Assembly (NCBI GenBank): GCA_021651055.1
Contig: JAJHOH010000001.1
Location: 620,001-684,000 of the forward strand
DNA length: 64,000 nucleotides
Source: Candidatus Manganitrophus morganii
GTDB lineage: Bacteria; Nitrospirota; Nitrospiria; SBBL01; Manganitrophaceae
Direction of reading: 5' to 3'
Shown: positions 33,341 through 42,921 of the stretch, piece after piece
Layout: each line of letters opens with the position of its first letter
Position numbering within the stretch: position 1 is the stretch's first letter
Translations under genes and position numbers: made by a program
Notes under the pieces: model-generated
The model's input: the letters and a program-made list of their open reading frames with translations, nothing else
Told to the model about the DNA's origin: nothing
The model's database searches: none

Positions 33341-35806
33341 TTATTGGAGCTTCTTTAGAGCCTCCATCGGATCTTGCGCCGACTTGAGGATTCCCTCCCA
33401 GAGGTCGCCCGATTTTGTCAGCAAATCGGGGACCGACTCCATCGTATAATCAAGGGGAGAGACGCGCCGGAGCGCTTCCCATTTGATCGGGAAGGAAACG
33501 GTCGCCTCCGGCACCGCGCGAAGCGAATAGATGGAAGCAAGCGTTTTCCCCGCCGCATTCTGATTAAAATCGATCAACACCTTCTTTCCCCGTTGCTCCT
33601 TCTGCCAGGCGGTTGTGATCTGCTTCGGATGCTCGGCCTGAAGCTGCTCGGCCATGGCGCGCGCAAACCGGCGGGTCTGGGTGTAGCTGTAGATCGGAAT
33701 GATCGGCACAAAAACATGGAGACCCGATTTCCCTGTCGTCTTTACATACGGCTGTATCCCCAACTCCGCCAACTGGCGATTCAGCCAAAGGGCGACCTCC
33801 GCTCCCTGTTCGAATCGTTTCCAATCCACCGCTTCTTTCCCTTCGCGCTTCGGAGGATCGATGTCGAAAACGATAAAATCGGGGGGGGCGAGAACCGCTT
33901 CCGGATCGACCCGGCTATACGAGGGATGCAGCTCGATATTCCCGAGGTTGGCGAGCCAGACCAGGGTGGAGGCATTGTTGCAGACGATCATCCTTCGATG
34001 CGTTTCCTCCTCGGTTTCAATCGTCACCCGGTTGACCCAGGGGGGAGCCGCTTCTTTCCAATCCTTCTGATAAAACGACTCCCCCTCGATCCCCTCCGGA
34101 AATCGAATTAACGTCAACGGACGATCATGTAAATGAGGGAGGACGAAGGGGGCGACCTTTGAGTAATAGTCGATCAGATGGGCCTTGGTATATCCACGCT
34201 TCGGCCAGAATTGTTTGTTCAGATGGCCCAACTCCAGCCGATTCCCCTCGAATTGAACGGCGACGCGCTCGCCGATCCAGATCTCTTTTTTTTCTTTTTT
34301 CTGCGGGACGACCTCCTCTGGATTCACGCGCGGCTCAAACCGGCACTCCTCCGGCGCGATATCGTCCCGGAGCCCCAGCAGGATCGGCGCGCGAAGATGG
34401 CGGTCTTGGGTCCAGTGGGTGAACTTCACCCGGACCACCAGACGCGGCGTCACCCAATGGGGGCGGGCATTGGTCTTCGGCCGGGTTGAAAAGGGGCATT
34501 GATCGATTTCAAGCGGGCGGAGCTTTTTTTCGACCTGCCGCAGCATTTCCGCATCGAATCCGCTTCCGGTGTGCGAGATATAGTGGAGCGCCTCCCCTTC
34601 GTAGAGACCCAGAAGGAGCGCTCCGATTGTATGCGACCGGTTCCCCCTCCCCTCCGTCCATCCCGCCACGACACAATCGAGTTCTTGAACCAGTTTGAGC
34701 TTGATCCACTCTCGGCTCCGTCTCCCTGGAGAATAGACCGAGTCTTTTCGTTTGGCGACGATTCCCTCTCCTCCCTCCGCGCGAAGGCTCTCAAAAAGAG
34801 CGACCCCATCTTCATAAGCAGGACTCAACCGAAGCGTTCCATGAGGCAAGGCGAGCGAAGCGAGCAGCTCGCGCCGGTAGATGAGAGAAGCCGTCATCAA
34901 TGATTTACCGTTCATATAAAGCAGATCGAAAAGAAGATACGTCACCGGAACGTCCTTTCGCACCACCCGGATCTCTTCTGAATCGGTCAGATGCATCCGA
35001 TGCTGAAGGAGCTGGAAAGAGGGCTTTCCTTTTTCGTCCAACGCCACCACCTCTCCATCCAGAATCAGCGATCGGATCGACCCGTTCGCTGCCATCAGCT
35101 CACACAATTGTTCGACCACCTCCGGATACTGCGAATCGAACCGGGAGAGATTTCTCCCCCAGAGATCGATCCGAATCGATTCTCCCTCCCGAACCATCTT
35201 CGCCAGAGCGCGAACCCCGTCCCACTTCTCCTCAAAAACCCAATCGGGATCGACAAACGGCTTCTCACCGAGCGCGGCGCGCATCGGAACAAAGGGAGAG
35301 AGAATGGGATCATTCCCCTCGGGAAGGGGTGATCCGCTCTTCATGATCAGCCAGGCCTCCTTCTCCCCTTTCCGATCCGTTCGGACCAGCGTGTATCGGC
35401 CATGATGACGGCGACCCGACACAACGAACGTCAGCTTTCCTTTCTCCAGATCGCCGGAGACGACTTGATAGGTTCCGATCTCCCAAAGGAACACCTTCCC
35501 TGCGCCGTAATTTCCTTCCGGAATCACCCCCTCGAAGTCGAGATAATCGAGCGGATGATCCTCCGTTCGGACCGCCAAACGCCGCTCCTCCTCCGACACG
35601 GGAAGCCCCTTCGGGATGGCCCATGATTTGAGGACCCCCTCCATTTCCAGACGGAGATCATAGTGGAGCCGCCGCGCATGGTGCTCCTGAATTGAGAAAC
35701 GATTATCTTGGGAAGGGAACGGCGCGGGTGTTCGAACCCCGCTCGGCTCCGGTGTTTGATGAAAGTTTCTTTTTTGCTGATAGACTGAAAGCGGGTTCTT
35801 TTTCAT
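33341..35806 (-). CDS. ligD: Three-domain DNA ligase D (phosphoesterase-ligase-polymerase)
   Basis: 821 residues. The 3'-phosphoesterase domain (about 35-160) has FSIQEHHARRLHYDLRLE with its metal histidines. The ATP-dependent ligase (about 180-500) has EEKWDGVRA with K194 as the adenylated lysine and EGIVAKRKDSVY as motif IV. The archaeo-eukaryotic primase-type polymerase (about 530-810) has FIVFDIDPP with the metal aspartates and KTTGKSGLHVFVPI. The order PE-Lig-Pol is that of Pseudomonas LigD, not the mycobacterial order. With Ku it processes and joins double-strand breaks without a template chromosome. Length is standard. Confidence 0.95.
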   Translation of the reverse strand: MKKNPLSVYQQKRNFHQTPEPSGVRTPAPFPSQDNRFSIQEHHARRLHYDLRLEMEGVLKSWAIPKGLPVSEEERRLAVRTEDHPLDYLDFEGVIPEGNYGAGKVFLWEIGTYQVVSGDLEKGKLTFVVSGRRHHGRYTLVRTDRKGEKEAWLIMKSGSPLPEGNDPILSPFVPMRAALGEKPFVDPDWVFEEKWDGVRALAKMVREGESIRIDLWGRNLSRFDSQYPEVVEQLCELMAANGSIRSLILDGEVVALDEKGKPSFQLLQHRMHLTDSEEIRVVRKDVPVTYLLFDLLYMNGKSLMTASLIYRRELLASLALPHGTLRLSPAYEDGVALFESLRAEGGEGIVAKRKDSVYSPGRRSREWIKLKLVQELDCVVAGWTEGRGNRSHTIGALLLGLYEGEALHYISHTGSGFDAEMLRQVEKKLRPLEIDQCPFSTRPKTNARPHWVTPRLVVRVKFTHWTQDRHLRAPILLGLRDDIAPEECRFEPRVNPEEVVPQKKEKKEIWIGERVAVQFEGNRLELGHLNKQFWPKRGYTKAHLIDYYSKVAPFVLPHLHDRPLTLIRFPEGIEGESFYQKDWKEAAPPWVNRVTIETEEETHRRMIVCNNASTLVWLANLGNIELHPSYSRVDPEAVLAPPDFIVFDIDPPKREGKEAVDWKRFEQGAEVALWLNRQLAELGIQPYVKTTGKSGLHVFVPIIPIYSYTQTRRFARAMAEQLQAEHPKQITTAWQKEQRGKKVLIDFNQNAAGKTLASIYSLRAVPEATVSFPIKWEALRRVSPLDYTMESVPDLLTKSGDLWEGILKSAQDPMEALKKLQ

Positions 35807-36003
35807 CCTAGTTTTATCCTAGAATGATTGAATCCCGCGGGTCAATTCCGTCGCCGTGTCTAATCCAAAAGGAGTAAATTGGCCCGAATACGCTTAAAGG
35901 AGTAGACGACTCGGCTGGAAAACTAGAGAAAACTAGTATTGTTTGTTTCTTTCTGCTTTTATTTTCGGATATAATAGCCTGAACTTCTAGGAGAGGGTGC
36001 GCC

Positions 36004-36498
36004 GTGGAAAACGATCTGATCAAGGAGCGCGTACAGAAAGCGCTCGACTGCGTTCAAGGATTGGATGAGCCGTATCGCGGGATTGCCTTTCAGGTGATTC
36101 TAAAAGAATTGCTTCGAGAAGGGAGTGTGCCGGAAGTGAGGCGCATTCAACGCTCGGATCATCCGCCGAAATCATTTCCTCCGATCAACGAGTTCTTCTC
36201 GGCGGTGCACCCCAAGGCCTATACCGATGCCGTGATCACGATCGCCTATCATCTCCTTCATGGCGAAAAGGTCCAATCGTTCACGATTCAGGATATCGCG
36301 GAATCTCTTTCAAAGTGCCGCGCCGAGAAGCCGAAGAACCTCTCCGATGTCTTGGCCGGCTGCGCGCGAAACGGTTGGCTGGCGGAGGGGAATCAGAAAC
36401 AGCGGGGAATGAAAAGCTGGTATCTGACCTCGACCGGAGAGAAGTACTTTCAGTCAAAATTAAATCCGGCGGGAATGGGCGGGGTTTCCGTAGGGGCG
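36004..36498 (+). CDS. Hypothetical protein with winged-helix-like C-terminal half
   Basis: 165 residues from a GTG start (AGGAGAGG upstream). A perfect -10 TATAAT lies at 35970-35975, although no clear -35 is visible. The C-terminal half (FTIQDIAESLSKCRAEKPKN, LSDVLAGCARNGWLAEG, then SWYLTSTGEKYFQ) looks like a winged helix-turn-helix, so a DNA-binding role is possible. The N-terminal half is helical and unrecognised. The last residues (about SVGA) and the stop (36499-36501) lie inside a twin-hairpin repeat, so the natural C-terminus may have been altered by that insertion. No confident family. Confidence 0.65.
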
Positions 36499-36545
36499 TG
36501 ATTGATCACGCCCGCCCGGAGGGCGCAATAAATTGCGCCCCTACG
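36489..36545. repeat. REP-like twin-hairpin element with terminal inverted repeat
   Basis: 57 bases bounded by CGTAGGGGCG (36489-36498) and its exact complement CGCCCCTACG (36536-36545). Inside, two perfect 9-bp hairpins face each other: GGGCGTGAT/ATCACGCCC (36494-36513) and GGGCGCAAT/ATTGCGCCC (36521-36540), split by GCCCGGA. Nested outer repeat plus two hairpins is the form of REP/BIME or small MITE-like elements. It covers the stop codon of the 36004 gene and lies 10 bases from the end of the convergent small gene. Confidence 0.75.
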
Positions 36546-36555
36546 TTTGATCGGT

Positions 36556-36786
36556 TTAGCCCTCCAGCAGGGCGGCGAGATCTTTCTCCATCGCCGGCAG
36601 CCAGGCCTCGATCGGCTGATCGGCGTCGACGGTGATCTCGAACTTTCCATTGGGAAGGCGGCGGACCCGCCCCGGGGAGGCCGGGCCGAGCGGGACGACA
36701 ATCGCTTCTCGCGAGATGCCGAGCCGGTCGGTCACGCTGAAAATCGCATTCATTTCGTTCATTCCAATGATCTTGATCGAACCCAT
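36556..36786 (-). CDS. Small hypothetical protein
   Basis: 76 residues from the ATG at 36786, which has an excellent ribosome site (GAGGTGAT). The frame is open to 36846 but without such a site. No signal peptide or membrane helix. It reads as a short beta-rich protein (MGSIKIIGMNEMNAIFSV, then GKFEITVDADQPIEAWLPAM) with an acidic helical end. I do not recognise a family. It converges with the 36004 gene, with the REP-like element between them. Confidence 0.6.
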   Translation of the reverse strand: MGSIKIIGMNEMNAIFSVTDRLGISREAIVVPLGPASPGRVRRLPNGKFEITVDADQPIEAWLPAMEKDLAALLEG

Positions 36787-36895
36787 ATCACCTCTTTTAA
36801 AATTTTGTTGCCTGACATAAATGACGAAACGCTTGAAGTATAACATCGCAAAATGTTAATTTCTACTTATTGCTTACCTGTCGTATCGGAGAAAA

Positions 36896-37243
36896 ATGAT
36901 CCCTGAAGCGACCGACCATTCATTCGATCGAATCATCGAGAACAGCCCGACGCCGGTTTTGGTGGAATTTTGGTCCCCGACCTGTCGAAATTGCAGAGCG
37001 TTATTATATGAGCTCGATCGGCTCTCAGAGGAAAGAGGGGATGAAATCGCCATTTACAAAATGGACGTCACGGAAAACTACCAAATCCCGTCCGAGTACG
37101 AGATCTCCAGCCTGCCGGCCCTGGCCCTTTTTTCAAAGGGAAAGTTCGTTCAGTTCATCGGCGGGATGGGAAAGAAGAGCGCCATCCAGTCGGCCGTCCA
37201 AAAAGCCCTCACCCTTCGCGAGCGGTCGGCCAACATCTTATAA
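36896..37243 (+). CDS. Thioredoxin-family protein with CRNC active site
   Basis: 115 residues. The fold is intact: VLVEFWSPTCRNCRALLYEL with the redox pair C30/C33, IYKMDVTENYQIPSEYEI, and the cis-proline in SLPALALFSKG near 80. The active site CRNC differs from the canonical CGPC, which usually shifts redox potential. It has no signal peptide, so it acts in the cytoplasm as a thiol-disulfide reductase. It stands alone, with convergent neighbours on its 3' side and the 76-residue gene diverging on its 5' side. Confidence 0.85.
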   Translation: MIPEATDHSFDRIIENSPTPVLVEFWSPTCRNCRALLYELDRLSEERGDEIAIYKMDVTENYQIPSEYEISSLPALALFSKGKFVQFIGGMGKKSAIQSAVQKALTLRERSANIL

Positions 37244-37263
37244 CCGAGAAAGTCCAACAAAAA

Positions 37264-37293
37264 AGGTCCTCGACCGGCCTCGGTCTCGGACCT
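37264..37293. terminator. Hairpin between convergent thioredoxin and RskA-like genes
   Basis: AGGTCC (37264-37269) pairs with GGACCT (37288-37293), and GACCG with CGGTC inside, around a GCCT loop with a 2x2 internal loop. An A-run precedes it (37258-37264), giving a T-run on the minus strand, so it would end transcripts of the minus-strand gene best. Confidence 0.55.
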
Positions 37294-37323
37294 CTCTTGT
37301 CATTTCTCATAACGTCTTTAGAA

Positions 37324-38220
37324 TTAAGACGGTGAGACTTCCGCAAACTGTCCCTTCAGATAGGCCGGCCCGGTCGGTTGCGCCTTCCCTCCCGCCGGCT
37401 CGATCGTAACGGAAAACGCCTTCAGCCCTTTCGGGTTGATGATCTTTGGGACCTTCATCACCGCTGTGCGGTCTTTGGAGGGTTGGAACATCCCGGCGCT
37501 CACCGGAGCCTCTCCGATGGTCCAAAGCTGGTAGATCTTCCCCGCCGGCAGCTTCGGCAGCTCAAAGCCGTAGAAGGCCGCCGCCTGTGTTTCAGGGTCG
37601 AAGAGAAGAAGCCCTCCCGCCCCTCCGGCCTCTTTCGATCCGGTCATCCGGACAAGCTCGGCTGTCGGCGATGAAAGGAGCCGGAGCCATTCCGTTTGGT
37701 TGGTCATCGCATTTTGGAGGGAGGCGTTTTCGAGCTGTTTTTGAACGAGCTGCGACTGTAATTCCCGCGTCTTTTTCGGCAGCTTGGCGCCGAACTGGGC
37801 CGTCTGCTGAAGCCGAGAGATCTGGCCGTCCCTTTCCATCAGTGCCAGCCGCATCGATTCGACCTGTCCCTTTAATTGATTGGCCTCTGCACGCGCCTGC
37901 TGGAGGGAATCTTCACGGCCTTTCACCTCCCCCGTCAGCGCGGCGACGGTTTTCTCCTGGGCCGCCGCCTCCGTCCGAAGGCTCTGAATCACCGTATGCA
38001 TTCCCCGGATCTCTTCTTGAAGCTTGAAATAGCTCAAACCGCCGAAGCCCGCCAAGGCAACCACCAGAACGGAGATCAACACCGACTGATAGGACCGTCG
38101 GCTCGTTTTCGCCGGTTTGGCTTTCTTTTCAACCGTCGCCTTTCCCGGAGTCGCCTTGAGAGGATCGATATCCCCAAACGTGCCGATCTGCGTTTCCCCT
38201 TCGATTTCAGAGTGGTCCAT
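37324..38220 (-). CDS. Membrane protein with coiled coil and RskA-type anti-sigma C-terminal domain
   Basis: 298 residues. A short cytoplasmic part (1-42) precedes one membrane helix at about 47-64. A coiled coil spans about 66-185, and an RskA C-terminal domain runs from about 190 to the end (LLLFDPETQAAAFYGFELPK, GKIYQLWTIGE, then VTIEPAGGKAQPTGP). In anti-sigma-K proteins that domain is extracytoplasmic and regulated by proteolysis. The zinc-containing anti-sigma helix bundle normally found at the N-terminus is missing, and no sigma factor is adjacent. It may therefore sense the periplasm in another way. Domain call is good; function unknown. Confidence 0.72.
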   Translation of the reverse strand: MDHSEIEGETQIGTFGDIDPLKATPGKATVEKKAKPAKTSRRSYQSVLISVLVVALAGFGGLSYFKLQEEIRGMHTVIQSLRTEAAAQEKTVAALTGEVKGREDSLQQARAEANQLKGQVESMRLALMERDGQISRLQQTAQFGAKLPKKTRELQSQLVQKQLENASLQNAMTNQTEWLRLLSSPTAELVRMTGSKEAGGAGGLLLFDPETQAAAFYGFELPKLPAGKIYQLWTIGEAPVSAGMFQPSKDRTAVMKVPKIINPKGLKAFSVTIEPAGGKAQPTGPAYLKGQFAEVSPS

Positions 38221-38422
38221 CCGTCCCTCCGTATTTTAGAATAATTAGAGTAAAAGGTAGACGAGGTTTGGAAACCTGTCAAGGAACCCCCCCACTGCAT
38301 TATCCCTCTATGGATTACTTCGGCGGCCCGGATCGTTGTCAATTTCCGTATTTACAAACCGATCCCGGACGATTTAAGATGACCCCAAGAGACTTCAATC
38401 CTAAGAGAAAAGGACGGAACCG

Positions 38423-40501
38423 ATGGAGCAGCCGAAGCACACCAATCGCCTCATTCACGAGACCAGCCCTTATCTCCTCCAGCATGCCCACAATCCGGTC
38501 GATTGGTACCCCTGGGGGGAAGAGGCCCTTAAAAAGGCCAAAAATGAAAACAAGCCGATCCTCCTCTCCATCGGTTACTCCGCCTGTCACTGGTGCCACG
38601 TGATGGAACACGAATCGTTCGAGGATGAAGAGACCGCGCAATGGATGAATGAGCACTTCGTCAACATCAAAGTGGATCGCGAGGAACGGCCCGATCTCGA
38701 CCAGATTTATCAGAATGCCGTTCAGCTCTTCATCCGGCGCGGCGGGGGATGGCCGTTGACGATGTTTCTCACCCCCGAGAAGGTTCCCTTTTACGGCGGG
38801 ACCTATTTCCCCCCGGAGGACCGCTACGGCCTTCCCGCTTTCTCCAAGCTGCTGGAAATTGTCACGAACACCTACCGCGAAAAACAAGACGAGATCGTGA
38901 AGACGGCGGAGCAGGTCCGGACGGCGCTGGGGGAGATGTCGGGAGGCAAAGCCGCCCCCGCAAAACGAGAGATCGACCCTCATCTTTTGGAAGGAGCGGC
39001 GGAGAGCCTCGGCCGGATTTTCGACACCAAACAGGGCGGATTCGGAGGCGCCCCGAAGTTCCCCAGCACACCGGCGCTGAACCTCTTCCTGCGATACTAC
39101 CAACAAAACGGCGAAGAGACCTATTTGACGATGGTCACCTATACCCTCGGGAAAATGGCCTGGGGAGGAATCTACGATCAGCTCGGCGGCGGATTCCATC
39201 GCTACTCCACCGATGATCACTGGTTGGTCCCCCACTTCGAGAAGATGCTCTATGATAATGCTCAGCTCGCCCGTCTCTATTTCGCGACATACCAGGCAAC
39301 CGGCCAACCGTTCTATATGAAAATCGGCGAGGAGATTCTCGAATATGTCCTCCGCGAGATGACCGACCCCCTCGGCGGATTCTACTCCACACAAGATGCC
39401 GACAGCGAAGGGGAAGAAGGGAAGTTCTTCGTCTGGACCCCGCAGGAGATCAAAGCGGTCGTCGGAGAGGAAACAGGCGCGTTGATCTGCCGGCACTACG
39501 GGATCACGGATGCGGGCAACTTCGAGGGGAAAAACATCCTCCACATCCGACAACCGCTCGACAATCTTGCCAGGGAAATGGGGAAAACGACGGAGGAGCT
39601 GGAGCGGATCGTCGGCGAGGCGAAGAAAAAGCTCTTCCTGGAACGGGAAAGAAGGATCAAACCGTTTCGGGATGAGAAGGTGCTGACGAGTTGGAACGGC
39701 CTAATGATCGGCGCCTTTGTGGATGGATACAATGTCACCCGAAATGAGCGTTACCTGGCCGTCGCTCAGAAGGGGGCCGATTTTCTCTGGACCCGCCTCT
39801 ACCAAGAAGGGCGATTGCTTCGCACTTTCAAAGAAGGGGTCGCCAAGCTCAACGGTTATCTCGACGATTATACCTTCACCGTCGACGCCTTACTCGACCT
39901 ATATGAGGCAACCTCCGATGCAACGCATCTCGATCGGGCCCGGGGTCTGACCACCCGCTTGATCGACCAGTTCTGGGATGACGCTCAGGGGGGGTTCTTT
40001 TTTACCTCGAAAGATCACGAACCGCTCATTGCCCGGTCCAAATCGTCGGCCGACCAATCGATCCCTTCCGGAAATGCCGTCGCTGCGCAAAGTCTTCTCC
40101 GGCTCTTCTACCTGACCGGGGAGGCCTCTTATTTTGACAAAGCAGAAAAGACCCTCCAATTTTTCTCCGAAGCGATGGAGGAAAACGTCTTTGCCACCGG
40201 CAACATGATCGCCGTCTCCGACTTCTACCTGCGAAAACCGAAGGAGATCGTCGTCATTGGAGACACAAAGGCTCCCGAGACGGAGCGGCTTCTCGCCGGC
40301 ATTCAGCGGCTTTACCTCCCGAACAAGGTTCTCTTCCGCGTCGACCCCGGTCAACCGCAGGAGACTCCCCTCCCCGATCCGGTCAAAGGGAAGAAGATGA
40401 TCGACGGAAAACCGACCGTCTACATTTGCCACCACTTTACCTGTTCTCCGCCGCTCACCGATTGGGAGGCGATCCGGGCGCAGCTCATCGCAAAGGATTA
40501 G
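38423..40501 (+). CDS. YyaL/SPATA20-type protein: thioredoxin-like domain plus (alpha/alpha)6 barrel
   Basis: 692 residues, the usual length for the family. The thioredoxin-like N-terminal domain (DUF255) starts with [20 protein letters not shown] and has the C55-H-W-C58 pair in [14 protein letters not shown]. From about residue 180 an (alpha/alpha)6-barrel of the N-acylglucosamine 2-epimerase type follows ([40 protein letters not shown]). The family is conserved from bacteria to man but its reaction is not settled. It is the first gene of a two-gene unit with clpS, which begins 2 bases after its stop. Confidence 0.9.
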   Translation: MEQPKHTNRLIHETSPYLLQHAHNPVDWYPWGEEALKKAKNENKPILLSIGYSACHWCHVMEHESFEDEETAQWMNEHFVNIKVDREERPDLDQIYQNAVQLFIRRGGGWPLTMFLTPEKVPFYGGTYFPPEDRYGLPAFSKLLEIVTNTYREKQDEIVKTAEQVRTALGEMSGGKAAPAKREIDPHLLEGAAESLGRIFDTKQGGFGGAPKFPSTPALNLFLRYYQQNGEETYLTMVTYTLGKMAWGGIYDQLGGGFHRYSTDDHWLVPHFEKMLYDNAQLARLYFATYQATGQPFYMKIGEEILEYVLREMTDPLGGFYSTQDADSEGEEGKFFVWTPQEIKAVVGEETGALICRHYGITDAGNFEGKNILHIRQPLDNLAREMGKTTEELERIVGEAKKKLFLERERRIKPFRDEKVLTSWNGLMIGAFVDGYNVTRNERYLAVAQKGADFLWTRLYQEGRLLRTFKEGVAKLNGYLDDYTFTVDALLDLYEATSDATHLDRARGLTTRLIDQFWDDAQGGFFFTSKDHEPLIARSKSSADQSIPSGNAVAAQSLLRLFYLTGEASYFDKAEKTLQFFSEAMEENVFATGNMIAVSDFYLRKPKEIVVIGDTKAPETERLLAGIQRLYLPNKVLFRVDPGQPQETPLPDPVKGKKMIDGKPTVYICHHFTCSPPLTDWEAIRAQLIAKD

Positions 40502-40503
40502 CT

Positions 40504-40800
40504 ATGGGCACGGAAGTTCTCGATCTTCCCGAAGTCGAAACCATCTCGGAGGAGGCGACGCAGGTTGATCTTCCCTGGAATGTCATTCTTTACAATGATG
40601 ACTTTCATAGCTTCGATGAAGTGATCCTCCAGGTCCAAAAGGCGACCGGCGTCTCCCTGGAGCGCGCCGCCGAGATCACGCTGGAGGCCCATCTCAAAGG
40701 CCGCGCGGTCTGCTTTACCGGCCCGCTCGAACGTTGCGAGCATGTTGCAGTTATCCTCCGGCAAATCGAGCTCACAGCGGAGATCGAGCGGGCCGTATAA
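40504..40800 (+). CDS. clpS: ATP-dependent Clp protease adaptor ClpS
   Basis: 98 residues from the ATG at 40504, two bases after the stop of the YyaL-type gene. The ClpS core is clear: PWNVILYNDDFHSFDEVI carries the N-degron-binding residues. TGVSLERAAEITLEAHLKG and the GPLERCEHV strand follow. It binds N-terminal bulky residues of doomed proteins and hands them to ClpA/ClpC. No Clp ATPase is in this window. A strong bidirectional terminator follows. Confidence 0.93.
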   Translation: MGTEVLDLPEVETISEEATQVDLPWNVILYNDDFHSFDEVILQVQKATGVSLERAAEITLEAHLKGRAVCFTGPLERCEHVAVILRQIELTAEIERAV

Positions 40801-40831
40801 TTCCGACGAACATCCATTCCGCCTTCAAGGC

Positions 40832-40867
40832 AAAAAAATAGACCCGCCGACGGCGGGTCTATTTTTT
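40832..40867. terminator. Bidirectional intrinsic terminator after clpS
   Basis: GACCCGCC pairs with GGCGGGTC around a GAC loop, and the stem is extended by TAT/ATA and flanking A- and T-runs of six to seven on each side. It serves clpS on the plus strand and the PilB/GspE-type ATPase on the minus strand. Confidence 0.9.
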
Positions 40868-40884
40868 CAGATGGAAACCTGGGA

Positions 40885-42774
40885 TTATCTCTCCTTCTTA
40901 CAATAGGGGCAGACCAACCAGTCGGCTTTCAGGTGTCTCTTGCAACAAGAACAGTTTGATTGAATCTCATGTCGGCAATGAGGACAGATCACGAAATCGA
41001 GATGGATCGCCTTTTGGCACCCGGGGCACAGAATGCGAATCTCCTCTTCCACTTCGATCACACGGAGAACCTCCTCCAGCGTAGTCACCCCTTGCTTGAC
41101 CTTGGTCAGCCCGTCCTCTCCCATCGTCGTGACCCCCTGCCCCTCGATGGCCCAACGGATCTCTTCTTCCGTTCCGCCCGAGGCGATCATCTCCCGGATT
41201 TTGGTGCTGAAGGGAAGAACTTCAAAAATTCCGGTCCGACCTCGGAATCCGGTGAAATTGCACTGGGCGCAGCCTTTCCCCCGATAGGAATCGGAAGGGC
41301 TCAACGGGGAGGCCCGCTTGCTCAATTTCCGAATCCCCTCCTCGAAAACCGGCGCCGCCTCCTTGCATTTTGAGCAGATCTTTCTGACGAGCCGCTGGGC
41401 CACGATCCCCACCAGCGTGTTGGCGATGATGTATCTCGGAATTCCCATATCGAGCAGCCGGACGATGGTCGCAATCGCGTCGTTGGTATGGATGGTGCTG
41501 ATCACAAAATGACCGGTCATCGCCGCCCGGAAAGCGATCTCCGCGGTCTCCAGATCCCGGATCTCTCCGACCAGAATGACATTCGGATCTTGCCGGAGGA
41601 TCGATCGGAGACAATTGGCGAAGGAGAGTCCGATATCGGGTTTTACCTGAATTTGATTCAATCCCTCGATGTTGTACTCGATCGGATCTTCCACCGTCAT
41701 GATGTTGATCTCTTCGGAACGGATCTGATTGATGAAGGAATAGAGCGTTGACGTCTTCCCGCTCCCGGTCGGGCCTGAAACGAGAAGGATGCCTTGCCGT
41801 TTCTGAGAGAATTGGAGAAGCTGTTGGTAATCCTTCTCGGACAGTCCGAGAATCTCCATGTTCACGGGGGTCGCCGACTGGTCAAGGATCCGGATCACCA
41901 CCTTTTCGCCATACTGCGTCGGGAGGGTGGCGATTCGAAGGTCGATGTCATGGTTATCGAGCCGGACGCGGATCGCGCCGTCCTGAGGAAGGCGGCGTTC
42001 GGAGATATCGAGAGAGGCGAGAATCTTGATCCGGGAGACAACCGCCCCCTGGACCCATTTGGGGAGACTCATCTCCTCCTTCAAAATCCCGTCGACCCTG
42101 AACCGAACGGAAACTTTGTTCCGCTGCGAATCGATGTGGACGTCGCTCGCCCGCGCTTTCATCGCCTTAAGAAGAATCAGATTGAAGAGCCGGATAATCG
42201 GGGCCATCTGGCTCTTATCCCTGAGATCCTCGGAAGGGGCCACTTCCGATTGCGAGATGACCGGGACAATTTCAAGATACGAATCTTTGAAGGCGTCGGT
42301 GGTCTCTTCGACGATATTCTCCACCGAGTCCTCCAGATGGTAGTGCTGCTCGATCGCCTTGACGATCTCTTTTCGGGTGGAGATCAGCGGTTTTACTTCC
42401 AAGTTGGTGTTGAAGCCGATATCTTTGATGCATTCATAATCGAGGGGATCGACCATCGCCACCGAGAGTTGCCTTTTATCGACGTTGATCGGGACACAGT
42501 GATATTTGCGCGCCAGATTCTCCGGGACGATGGCGATCGCCTCCGGCTCGATGGGGGTGCTTTCGAGCGAGATGTATTGAATGCCGAGTTGATGGGCGAG
42601 GGTATTTGCGATATCAAACTCGGTCACAAGCTTCAGTTCGATAAGGGTGACCCCCATCCGCTTGCCGGTCCGTTTCTGCTCCTCGACCGCCATCTGAAGG
42701 TCGGCCTCGGTGATCAGTCCGGAAGAGCAGAGAAGATCGCCAATACGTTTTTTTGTGAACGACGGCTCTTTCAT
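40885..42774 (-). CDS. GspE/PilB-type assembly ATPase with C-terminal double zinc ribbon
   Basis: 629 residues from the ATG at 42774; the frame stays open to 43161 but that part overlaps the divergent gene and is not coding. The N-terminal MshEN domain (RIGDLLCSSGLITEADLQMA) covers about 1-150. The ATPase core has Walker A SGPTGSGKTSTLYSF, the aspartate and histidine boxes (LVGEIRDLETAEIAFRAAMT) and the tetracysteine loop (CSKCKEAAP, then CAQCNFTG). It powers pilus or type II secretion assembly. The last 50 residues add four CxxC pairs (CPGC, CPHC, CSCC, CPYC), a double zinc ribbon that ordinary PilB and GspE proteins lack. No other pilus gene adjoins it. Confidence 0.87.
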   Translation of the reverse strand: MKEPSFTKKRIGDLLCSSGLITEADLQMAVEEQKRTGKRMGVTLIELKLVTEFDIANTLAHQLGIQYISLESTPIEPEAIAIVPENLARKYHCVPINVDKRQLSVAMVDPLDYECIKDIGFNTNLEVKPLISTRKEIVKAIEQHYHLEDSVENIVEETTDAFKDSYLEIVPVISQSEVAPSEDLRDKSQMAPIIRLFNLILLKAMKARASDVHIDSQRNKVSVRFRVDGILKEEMSLPKWVQGAVVSRIKILASLDISERRLPQDGAIRVRLDNHDIDLRIATLPTQYGEKVVIRILDQSATPVNMEILGLSEKDYQQLLQFSQKRQGILLVSGPTGSGKTSTLYSFINQIRSEEINIMTVEDPIEYNIEGLNQIQVKPDIGLSFANCLRSILRQDPNVILVGEIRDLETAEIAFRAAMTGHFVISTIHTNDAIATIVRLLDMGIPRYIIANTLVGIVAQRLVRKICSKCKEAAPVFEEGIRKLSKRASPLSPSDSYRGKGCAQCNFTGFRGRTGIFEVLPFSTKIREMIASGGTEEEIRWAIEGQGVTTMGEDGLTKVKQGVTTLEEVLRVIEVEEEIRILCPGCQKAIHLDFVICPHCRHEIQSNCSCCKRHLKADWLVCPYCKKER

Positions 42775-42921
42775 TACGTTTATTTTATCCGAGGATGGGA
42801 TAATGCGCAACTTCACGGGATACGGGGAAAGCGGATATTTCCCTTGATCGATCCCGATCGCTTGGATATAGTGACTATTCACCCTCTTACGTTTCGCCAA
42901 TCTTTCTTTTTCAGGGACAGA

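Noticed and set aside
38339-39553. 404-codon frame opposite the YyaL-type gene
   Set aside because: It is the antisense shadow of a well-conserved protein in GC-rich coding sequence; no ribosome site or family resemblance.
41794-42921. N-terminal extension of PhzF by 376 residues
   Set aside because: It is antisense to the ATPase gene; PhzF proteins start with the IAQVDAF-type strand found just after 42922.
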